Source: Palsa-459 sp035510855 (GTDB taxonomy: Bacteria > Actinomycetota > Acidimicrobiia > Acidimicrobiales > RAAP-2). From it: a DNA stretch of 20,759 nucleotides. Position 1 is the first letter of the stretch; each line of letters starts with the position of its first letter. Position numbers and translations under genes: made by a program. Under the pieces are notes generated by a model, which worked only from the letters and a program-made list of their open reading frames with translations, made no database searches and was not told the origin of the DNA. The stretch covers positions 1 to 20,759 of the forward strand of contig DATKGG010000002.1 in assembly GCA_035510855.1 (NCBI GenBank), read 5' to 3'. Positions 1 through 5,869 of the stretch are shown piece by piece.

Positions 1-1091
1 ACGGCGACTTGCCGGACCGTGAAGGTCGTGCTCCGGCACGCGAGGGGGCGCCTCGAGTGCTGGAGGTGCCTCGCCGCGCACGTGCGCGGCGAAGAAAAGG
101 TGGTGGGCCACAGGTGCCAGGCGGCCTTGCGTGCGGCGCGCCTCGCGGCAGCGCGGGTGTTCACGCGGCGGTGGGCGCGGTGCGCCACGCGATGCGGGCG
201 CACGTGCGTGGCGAAGTAGGGGAGGACGTTGCGCGCCCAGGTGAAGGTCATCGCGGGCGGCGTGCGGGCGGGCAGCTCGATCAGGTCGACGAACGACGAC
301 GACGACCCGGCGAGGGAGAAGCCGGTCCCCATCTCGCAGGACCGACAGTGCAGGCCGACGCCCGGGTTGAAGCGTGGGTCGTAGCCGAGCAGCTGGTCGC
401 GGTGAGCCCAGCACGCCGACGCGCCCGCCGAGCTGCAGGCCGAGTTGAAGGTGCGCGCCGCGCTGCCGCCCCAGCCGTCGTCGTACATCCAGAAGTAGTC
501 GGCGATGAGCGGCGAGAAGCCAGAGGACCATGTCCCGCCCATGCCGTCATAGCCCTGCTTGTCCACGCCGACGGCGAAGCCCGGCGCGAGCGAGGGGTCG
601 CCGCCCAGGTTGGCGGAGTGCTGCGCCTCCCTCGTGAGGGCGAGGTTGAGACCGAGGTACGGGGGGAGCCCACGGGCGGTGCGCTCGAGGTCGGCTAGCA
701 CGAAGAGCTGCTCGGGCACCGACAGGCGCTTGAAGTCCCTCGGCAGCGTCATCGGAGCGACGCCCTCGCGCCTGCGCGCCCCGTTGATCGCCCGGAGCAC
801 GAATGCCGTGCACCTAGGTGCGTTGGTGTACGAGGGGAACGAGAGGGAAGACAAGACGCACGGGTTCGTGCAGCGCCACCCGCTCGAGGAGTGCGTGCAC
901 GAGCCCGGGGCGACGAAATTGGGGTCGGGGGTGATGTTGCGGCCGGGATTGGCGCCCGGGAGGATGCCGTTCGACGCCGCGGGCGAGGCCAGGAGCCCGA
1001 CCAGCACGCCGACGAGGGTCACGACCGCGGTGAGGCGGCGTGCGACCTCGGGGGCCCTCTCACGACGCGGCGGGGGGCACGCCGTCGTCAC
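1..1091 (-). CDS. Secreted CAP/SCP-like protein, 3' end outside window
   Basis: The minus strand is open from a GTG at 1091 to the window edge (363 complete codons). Third codon positions are strongly GC throughout, so this frame, not the overlapping plus-strand frames, is coding. The N-terminus has basic residues then a hydrophobic stretch (about 20-39) ending ASPAAS, a signal peptide. The mature part has cysteines 65, 74, 78 and 94, an AINGARRREGV segment (about 101-111), PEQLFVLADLERTARGL (126-142), YFWMYDDGWGG (199-209) and CWAHRDQLLG (227-236). These blocks recall actinobacterial secreted proteins annotated as CAP-domain, which is recognition from memory rather than a search. Residues 294-363 form an Arg/His/Ala-rich basic tail. 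An in-frame GTG at 1118 is an alternative start; 1091 has GGGG about 7 bases upstream. Its role outside the cell is unknown. Confidence 0.6.
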   Translation of the reverse strand, partial: MTTACPPPRRERAPEVARRLTAVVTLVGVLVGLLASPAASNGILPGANPGRNITPDPNFVAPGSCTHSSSGWRCTNPCVLSSLSFPSYTNAPRCTAFVLRAINGARRREGVAPMTLPRDFKRLSVPEQLFVLADLERTARGLPPYLGLNLALTREAQHSANLGGDPSLAPGFAVGVDKQGYDGMGGTWSSGFSPLIADYFWMYDDGWGGSAARTFNSACSSAGASACWAHRDQLLGYDPRFNPGVGLHCRSCEMGTGFSLAGSSSSFVDLIELPARTPPAMTFTWARNVLPYFATHVRPHRVAHRAHRRVNTRAAARRAARKAAWHLWPTTFSSPRTCAARHLQHSRRPLACRSTTFTVRQVA

Positions 1092-1427
1092 GAGAGGACC
1101 CCGTCGTCGGGGACGCACCTCGTGAGGCCATGCGACAAACGGGCGTGCCGACGCGGGCACTGCACGGGATCAAACCCGCACACGTGCCTCGCTCGGTCAC
1201 CACGGTTCGTCAAGCACAACGTCACGAGCGAGAAGTTCGCAGCCTTGACTCCACACACCGCCACGATCCGCGCAACAAGAAGACAATTCACAATTGCGTT
1301 GTTGTGCGCCCTCAGTGAGGTGTGTGATCAGCGCCCAGATGAGCCAGAGAAAGCCGATTCCCCGCGACATCGCGATTGCCCAACTACGGATCTACGATTC
1401 GACACTGATCACACGACTAGGAGCACA
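1092..1427. other. Intergenic region with the left copy of the duplicated leader
   Basis: No convincing gene was found in these roughly 330 bases. Positions 1092-1290 show nothing recognisable beyond the possible upstream start of the CAP-like gene. From 1291 the sequence belongs to the left unit of the tandem duplication. It contains a 30-codon frame (1339-1431) whose TGA overlaps the ATG at 1428. It is less GC-rich than the flanking genes, with short A/T-rich patches around 1275-1300 and 1385-1430, which fits regulatory or untranslated DNA. I could not place a convincing promoter here. Confidence 0.5.
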
Positions 1428-1825
1428 ATGAACGTCAAGGTTGTTCGGGTGCTTGCGGCCTCCGAGGTCGCGAGCGCCGCGATCCTCGTGGGTTCAGCGA
1501 CTCTGGAGCCTCGACCTCGCCGCGGAGTGCCGCTCAGGTGGCTGCCGACGTCGCAGCGTCGCAGTCCATCAAGACGCTCCCTGCAAACCTGAGCCCGTCG
1601 CTCGGGAATGCTGCAGCGGACGTGGCGACGGTCGGGACGCCGGCGCTCCGTCGGTGCGACGCGACCGGCGTCACGCTGAGTCCTTCGAAGTGCGTCTTCG
1701 AGGACACGAAGGGATCCAAGACCATGGTGCTGTGGGGGGGGGACTCCCACGCATTCATGTGGTTCCCCGCGGTCAATGCGATCGCCAAGGCGAAGCATTG
1801 GAAGTTCGTGGCGCTCATTGAGTAC
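1291..1825 (+). repeat. Left unit of tandem duplication (leader plus SGNH 5' part)
   Basis: This stretch aligns by eye with 1903-2441. It includes the shared GCGTTGTTGTGC near the left border, the shared CCCAGATGAGCCAGA, the shared TCGCGATTGCCCAACT, and then the start and first ~130 codons of the SGNH gene. The distance from the left border to the ATG is 137 bases here and 142 in the right copy. Homology fades after the codons for EYG at about 1825, and 77 unrelated bases separate the units. The copies differ at many positions, so the duplication is old or the copies came from diverged paralogues. Confidence 0.8.
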
Positions 1826-1826
1826 G
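1428..1826 (+). pseudogene. Degenerate SGNH-domain protein copy (frameshifted, truncated)
   Basis: The ATG at 1428 follows AGGAG (1419-1423) and opens a signal-peptide-like frame that matches the intact gene at 2045. The frame is lost at about 1489-1493, where one base is missing relative to the intact copy (GTGGGTTCAGCG against CTCGGCATCAGCG). The matching sequence then continues in another frame: VAADVAASQSIKTLPANLSP, TVGTPAL, PSKCVFEDTKGS and W-GGDSH-AFMWFP. Homology ends at about 1826, far short of the C-terminal His block, and the frame runs on through unrelated sequence to a stop at 1939. The GDS motif carries an extra Gly from a run of nine Gs where the intact copy has six. It cannot make a full SGNH protein. 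Confidence 0.8.
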
Positions 1827-1902
1827 GTTTTGCATCGACGAGACGTTCGAGGGCGAGCCACCGTTGCACGTGCCGACCATGCCCATCGAGGTCGACGAGG
1901 AG

Positions 1903-2441
1903 CAAGTGCGTTGTTGTGCTCGCTCAGTGTGGTGCGTGATCAATGCCCAGATGAGCCAGAAGAGGCCGGTAGCCGGCGACCTCGCGATTGCCCAACTGCA
2001 GGTCTACGATTCGACGACCACACCGATGCGGAGGAAGCCCGAAAATGGATGTCAGATTCGCTCGAACGCTGGCGGCGACGCTGCTCACCGGCACCGTCGT
2101 CCTGCTCGGCATCAGCGAGTCGGGCGCCTCGTCCGGGCCCGGGAGCGCCTCGAAGGTTGCCGCTGACGTCGCGAGCTCGCTGTCGATCACCACGCTGCCG
2201 TCGAACCTGAGCCCGTCGCTCGCCAATGCCACCAAGGACATCGCGACCGTCGGGACGCCGACGCTCGCTGCGTGCAACACCGTGGGCGAGACGCTCAATC
2301 CCTCGAAGTGCATCTTCGGCGACAAGAAGGGATCGAGGACCATGGTGATCTGGGGGGACTCCCACGCCTTCATGTGGTTCCCCACGGTGAACGCGATCGC
2401 CAGAGCCGACCACTGGAAGCTGGTCGCTCTGCTCCAGTACG
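1903..2441 (+). repeat. Right unit of tandem duplication (leader plus intact SGNH gene 5' part)
   Basis: This is the counterpart of 1291-1825. The leader (1903-2044) keeps CGTTGTTGTGC, GTGATCA, CCCAGATGAGCCAGA and GCGATTGCCCAACT, then gives the SGNH start at 2045. In the leader frame beginning ATG at 1951, most differences from the left copy are conservative (R/K, K/R, I/V, I/L), but that frame is not closed before 2045 and overlaps the SGNH start out of frame. The stretch 1827-2044 holds no other recognisable gene. Confidence 0.8.
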
Positions 2442-3037
2442 CGTGCCCCCCGGCCGACGTCTCGGTGTGGAACCCGCTGACCAAGGCGCCCTACAAGTCC
2501 TGCAACGTGTTCCGGAAGAACATGATCGTGGCGATCAACAAGCTCAACCCCTCGCTGGTCATCATCTCAGAGAACTTCACCACCCAGGCAGCGAACGCGG
2601 GTGGCGCGTACAATACGATCACGCCCGCCCAGTGGCATGCAGGGCTCGAGACGACGCTCAAGTCGCTGCACTCCAAGCGGATGCACAAGCTCGTCATCGG
2701 GAACACCGTGAGCACCGAGTCGCAGAGCGACGCGGTCCCTCCCCAGTGCGTGGCCGCAAACCTGTCTTCGATCCAGCAGTGCACCATCAGCGACACCGCA
2801 GCCCTGCAGGCGCAGCGCGCGGCCGAGTCGACCGCGGCGAGTGCTGAAAGGGCGCGCTACGTCAACGTGCTCCCCTGGCTGTGCTCGTCGGCGACGAAGC
2901 CCGTGTCATGCAGCCCGATCATCGGGGACTCGTCGGGCGGCTATCGCATCGTCTACTACTCGACTGGGCACATCACCGAGACGTACGCGCTGTGGCTCAG
3001 CACGGTGCTGGGCACGGCCCTCAAGCCGAGCCTCTAG
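2045..3037 (+). CDS. Secreted stand-alone SGNH-domain protein (OafB/AT3 C-terminal type)
   Basis: The protein has 330 residues from the ATG at 2045 (GGAGG 10 bases upstream; the paralogous start in the left copy confirms this choice over an in-frame ATG at 1988). Residues 1-28 look like a signal peptide. Block I is WGDSHAFMWFP (G104, D105, nucleophile candidate S106). A CPP segment and a paired Cys follow, then VIGNTVS with N220. The C-terminal block is TGHITETYALWL with H309. This resembles the SGNH domain fused to acyltransferase-3 membrane proteins that modify cell-surface glycans, but no acyltransferase-3 domain is present here. In the usual DxxH motif the Asp stands three residues before His; here that residue is Ser306. 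It likely acts outside the membrane on an acylated envelope glycan, or is catalytically altered (inference). Confidence 0.75.
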   Translation: MDVRFARTLAATLLTGTVVLLGISESGASSGPGSASKVAADVASSLSITTLPSNLSPSLANATKDIATVGTPTLAACNTVGETLNPSKCIFGDKKGSRTMVIWGDSHAFMWFPTVNAIARADHWKLVALLQYACPPADVSVWNPLTKAPYKSCNVFRKNMIVAINKLNPSLVIISENFTTQAANAGGAYNTITPAQWHAGLETTLKSLHSKRMHKLVIGNTVSTESQSDAVPPQCVAANLSSIQQCTISDTAALQAQRAAESTAASAERARYVNVLPWLCSSATKPVSCSPIIGDSSGGYRIVYYSTGHITETYALWLSTVLGTALKPSL

Positions 3038-3065
3038 GCCGTACGGCGCGCCGGGCCGCCGGCGT

Positions 3066-3842
3066 TCATCGCCATGCGTGCAGCTGGGCGAGCGCGAGCG
3101 CGACCGCGAGCGCCACGACCGACCAGCTGAGCGCCGCGAGGGCCCCCTCCAAGGGACCGAGGATCGACGCGGCCGTGAGCTCGGACTCCGAGCCGTCGAG
3201 TGCCACGATCCGGCCCGACACCGAGGTCGTGCGACGCCGCAGGCGCCTCGCGGGCGTCGAGAGACGACGCTGGGCGCTCGCGAGGAAGTAGGCGAACACG
3301 CTGGCGAGCAGTGCGGGCACGCCGATCGTGTCGTGCTGCGCGGCGTAGCCGGTGAGGACCGGGAACGCCCCCCAGCTGGCCGCGAACATCGCGTCGGTAT
3401 GGAGGCGCGCGCCAAAGAGCTCGAGGTTGTACGAGAGCGCGATCGCGAGGCCGACGACGATGAAGATCGCGAGGACCCAGCCAACCTGGACAACGCCCAC
3501 GATCCCGAGGGCGACTGCGCCCGCGAGCCCGCCCACTGCCGCCACGACGAGCGCCCAGTCGGGGATGGATGTCCGGAGCGGGCGACCGTGCAGTTCGTCC
3601 AGCGCGTGCGCGGCGATCCCGACCGCGAGGAAGAACGCGAGGACCGACGCGATGAGGCGCGACACCCGGACGGGCCCGACGAGACACGCGCCGATCACGA
3701 CGTAGGCAAGGTGCCACAGGGTGTAGGGCGGATGCAGCAGCGTCCACCAGTCCCTGACCGAGCGTCGGCGGAGGAATCGGGGCTGGGCGTAGTAGGCCGG
3801 TCGGAGCTCCGCGGCTCCCGCGTCGGGTCCCGCCTCGGTCAT
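3066..3842 (-). CDS. UbiA-like multi-pass membrane protein
   Basis: The 258-residue protein starts at ATG 3842, inside a 4-base ATGA overlap with the stop of the upstream methyltransferase, so the two are probably translationally coupled. It has about seven hydrophobic segments (roughly 41-58, 62-79, 96-117, 121-137, 150-167, 174-189, 234-252). The segment HALDELHGRPLRTSIP (79-94) recalls the first Asp-rich motif of UbiA prenyltransferases (N-x-x-x-D followed by RPL), with His for Asn. A second Asp motif is not clear, and a basic loop QRRLSTPARRLRRR follows at 191-204. With a UbiE-like neighbour, a role in membrane quinone or isoprenoid metabolism is possible but unproven. It could equally be an unrelated membrane protein. 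Confidence 0.7.
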   Translation of the reverse strand: MTEAGPDAGAAELRPAYYAQPRFLRRRSVRDWWTLLHPPYTLWHLAYVVIGACLVGPVRVSRLIASVLAFFLAVGIAAHALDELHGRPLRTSIPDWALVVAAVGGLAGAVALGIVGVVQVGWVLAIFIVVGLAIALSYNLELFGARLHTDAMFAASWGAFPVLTGYAAQHDTIGVPALLASVFAYFLASAQRRLSTPARRLRRRTTSVSGRIVALDGSESELTAASILGPLEGALAALSWSVVALAVALALAQLHAWR

Positions 3843-4573
3843 GGGTGCCGGACACCCCACACGACCAGGCCACCGCCGAGGCTCATCGATCGATGGGCGA
3901 CCTCGACGATGCCAGCGTCCTCCCAGGCCGCGAGCGTCCAGGGAATGGGGTACTCGCGGTAGTGGGTCGAGATGCTGGGCCCGAGGAAGCGTCCGACGTC
4001 GAACCAGGCGGGCCCTCCAGTCACGAGGCCCCCCACGGGCAGGATCGCCCGGGTGTACAGCCACCACGCCGCGCGCCAGCCGGGGTTCGGAGGCACCGCG
4101 AACTCGAGGCTGGCGATCGGGCCGCCGGGTCGCACCACTCGGGCGAGCTCGGCGATCGTGGCTGCGGGGTCGGCTACGTAGCGCAGCAGGTACGTGAACG
4201 TGAGGCCGTCGAAGGAGCCGTCCTCGAAGGGGAGCTGCTCTCCGCGCCCGAGCACCATCGAGACGCGGTCGGCGAGCCCTGCCCTCGACACGTTGGCGGC
4301 GCCCTCGGTGAGCATGTCGACGCTGACGTCGAGTCCGATCACACGGGCGCTCGTTCGATTCGCGAGCGCGCACGTGACGGCCGCCGGCCCGCAGGCGACG
4401 TCGAGGATCCGGCTCGGTGGGTGGTCTGCGATGTGCGTGACCATCTCGTCGCGCCACCGGCGATCCTGGCCGAAGGACAAGAGCTCGGCCAGCAGGTTGT
4501 AGCGCTTGGGCAGGCCGGCGAAGAGCTGTCGGGCGAACTGGTTGGGCCGCGCGCGCGACTCGGCGACGTCCAT
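3839..4573 (-). CDS. UbiE/COQ5-family SAM-dependent methyltransferase
   Basis: The protein has 244 residues from the ATG at 4573. The N-terminal segment (FARQLFAGLPKRYNLLAELL, then SFGQDRRWR) is typical of the demethylmenaquinone methyltransferase family. SAM motif I is ILDVACGPA (56-64), the acidic residue closing strand 2 lies in GLDVS (82), EQLPFEDGSFDGLT follows at about 102-115, and VVRPGG and LEFA come after. An upstream in-frame ATG at 4606 would add 11 residues, but it lies in the likely promoter of the divergent gene and has a GAGGG almost touching it; 4573 has GAGG 9 bases upstream. The substrate may be a quinone or another lipid, and the canonical MenG/UbiE role is not proven. The stop overlaps the start of the membrane protein. 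Confidence 0.85.
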   Translation of the reverse strand: MDVAESRARPNQFARQLFAGLPKRYNLLAELLSFGQDRRWRDEMVTHIADHPPSRILDVACGPAAVTCALANRTSARVIGLDVSVDMLTEGAANVSRAGLADRVSMVLGRGEQLPFEDGSFDGLTFTYLLRYVADPAATIAELARVVRPGGPIASLEFAVPPNPGWRAAWWLYTRAILPVGGLVTGGPAWFDVGRFLGPSISTHYREYPIPWTLAAWEDAGIVEVAHRSMSLGGGLVVWGVRHP

Positions 4574-4600
4574 CTCAGCGCGCCTCGGCTCGATGATCCG

Positions 4601-4606
4601 TAACAT
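4601..4606 (+). promoter_or_regulatory. Possible -10 element for the DUF3151 gene
   Basis: TAACAT at 4601-4606 fits the TAnnnT pattern of actinobacterial housekeeping promoters and would start transcription about 11 bases before the ATG at 4624. No good -35 hexamer is visible. The site also overlaps the possible upstream start of the divergent methyltransferase. Confidence 0.3.
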
Positions 4607-4623
4607 GCCCTCGTGATCCCACG

Positions 4624-5052
4624 ATGACCGACGTCCACCCCGTGACCTTCAGCAGCCACGCTGAGGGAACGACGCTCCCAAGCCCCACACCTGAGCAGCG
4701 CTCCGCACTCGATGCCGCACAGCGCGATGCTGGAGCCCTGCGAGACGTCGCGGCCCGGTGGCCGGCGCTCCTCGAGGCCTGGGCCGGTCTCGCCGAGGCT
4801 GCCGACGAGCCCGTCGCGTCGTACGCGTACGCCCGCGTCGGGTACCACCGAGGACTCGACGCGCTCCGCCGGGCAGGCTGGCGCGGCTCGGGGCGGGTAT
4901 ACGCCTCTGAGGTCTCGAATCTGGGATTCCTCCGCTCCTTGAACGCGCTCCGCCTCGCGGCCGACGCGATCGGCGAGGAGGACGAGGCCGAGCGGTGCGA
5001 GACGTTTCTCAACGAGCTCGACCCCGCGTGGCGCGAGCGCCTGTCGTCGTAG
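4624..5052 (+). CDS. DUF3151 family protein
   Basis: The 142-residue soluble protein has no signal peptide or membrane segment. The block YAYARVGYHRGLDALRRAGW (about 67-86) followed by G-x-G-x-V, then NLGFLRSLNALRLAADAIGE and a C-terminal DEAERCETFLNELDP match what I know of actinobacterial DUF3151 (around 140 residues). Its biochemical function is unknown. The start has no clear Shine-Dalgarno; a very short leader from the TAACAT box would fit near-leaderless translation. It is divergent from the methyltransferase (50 bases between starts) and convergent with the DUF4190 gene. Confidence 0.85.
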   Translation: MTDVHPVTFSSHAEGTTLPSPTPEQRSALDAAQRDAGALRDVAARWPALLEAWAGLAEAADEPVASYAYARVGYHRGLDALRRAGWRGSGRVYASEVSNLGFLRSLNALRLAADAIGEEDEAERCETFLNELDPAWRERLSS

Positions 5053-5075
5053 GTGCCGCGACCTCTTGGCGCTGA

Positions 5076-5095
5076 GGGGGCTGGACCACGCCCCC
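5076..5095. terminator. Stem-loop between convergent genes
   Basis: GGGGGC (5076-5081) and GCCCCC (5090-5095) form a perfect 6-bp GC stem with an 8-base loop, 23 bases after the DUF3151 stop and 29 bases beyond the DUF4190 stop. No T-tract follows, as is common in high-GC actinobacteria. It could serve both directions. Confidence 0.45.
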
Positions 5096-5124
5096 GGTCT
5101 AGTGGTGTGTCCATGTGGGATGAC

Positions 5125-5724
5125 TCACGTCGGCGCCCAGGGGATTGGATGCGCCGGCAAATCTGACGACGAGCTCCCGGCGTGTGCGAGGACGATGACG
5201 AGGATCAGCCACACCACGCCGAGTGCGAGCTGGACCACGCTTATCGCGATCCCTGCGATCGCGAGCCCGCGTCCGTCCTGACTCGTCCTCTTAATCTGGT
5301 TGAGCGCGACGATGCCGAGCACGAGCGCCACGATCGCGTTCACCCCCCAACAGAACACACAGAGGCTGACCACGAGCGAGGCAATCGCGAGTCCGTTCGT
5401 GCCCAGGGGCCGCGCGTACAGGTACGGGGGCGCGTACTGAGGGGCGTACGGAGGTGCGCGGTGGGTGCCGACGCCGTCGGGGACCGGGCTCGCGAATCCT
5501 GGGGGTGGCGGCGGGACGTAGCTCGTGGCGAACGCCGGCGCCGGGAACGGGGAGGGCGCCCCGCACTGCGGACAGAAGGCATCGATCGACGAAAGCCCGT
5601 GGCCGTTGGCGCATGTTCGTGGCGCACTGGCGCTCTGGGTGCTCGGTACCCCGCACTGCGTGCAGAACGAGGCCGACGCATCGATCGGGTGGCCGTTGGG
5701 GCACCATCGACCCGTCGTGGTCAT
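5125..5724 (-). CDS. Double zinc-ribbon, proline-rich, DUF4190 membrane protein
   Basis: The protein has 199 residues from the ATG at 5724, chosen because AGGAGG sits 4 bases upstream (complement of 5729-5734). Longer frames reach further upstream but lack this. Two C-x3-H...C-x2-C clusters lie at C8/H12/C21/C24 and C38/H42/C51/C54, both in a CxNGH...CxQCG context. A Pro/Ala/Tyr-rich linker follows (59-105). Then come two hydrophobic segments, GLAIASLVVSLCVF to LGIVAL (111-141) and GLAIAGIAISVVQL to VIVLA (153-180), separated by NQIKRTSQDGRG. This is the DUF4190 pattern. The zinc ribbons probably sit in the cytosol and may bind protein or nucleic acid. Function unknown. Confidence 0.85.
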   Translation of the reverse strand: MTTTGRWCPNGHPIDASASFCTQCGVPSTQSASAPRTCANGHGLSSIDAFCPQCGAPSPFPAPAFATSYVPPPPPGFASPVPDGVGTHRAPPYAPQYAPPYLYARPLGTNGLAIASLVVSLCVFCWGVNAIVALVLGIVALNQIKRTSQDGRGLAIAGIAISVVQLALGVVWLILVIVLAHAGSSSSDLPAHPIPWAPT

Positions 5725-5728
5725 CAAG

Positions 5729-5734
5729 CCTCCT
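5729..5734 (-). promoter_or_regulatory. Ribosome binding site deciding the DUF4190 start
   Basis: The minus strand reads AGGAGG here, followed by four bases and the ATG at 5724. This fixes the start internally to a much longer open frame. Confidence 0.8.
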
Positions 5735-5869
5735 GGCGTGCGCGCTCGATGGGTCGCAACGCCCAGATAGTGACATGTCGGGGTCGGACTCGCGTCGATG
5801 CGGCAAGCGAGAACTGCATCGTTGCCCCGCCACTGGCGCGAGCAGACTCGGGCTGTCACAGTTCGGGTC

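Noticed and set aside
9..698. Long plus-strand open frame rich in Arg/Ala/Gly
   Set aside because: It is a shadow of the minus-strand CAP-like gene, whose frame gives a signal peptide, ordered motifs and proper GC3 bias.
1244..1250. TTGACT as a -35 box for the leader of the SGNH locus
   Set aside because: No acceptable -10 at 16-19 bases downstream.
3038..3065. GCCGTACGGC palindrome and GC-rich repeats between the convergent SGNH and membrane-protein genes as a terminator
   Set aside because: The palindrome has no loop and the other pairings are irregular, so no convincing stem-loop could be drawn.
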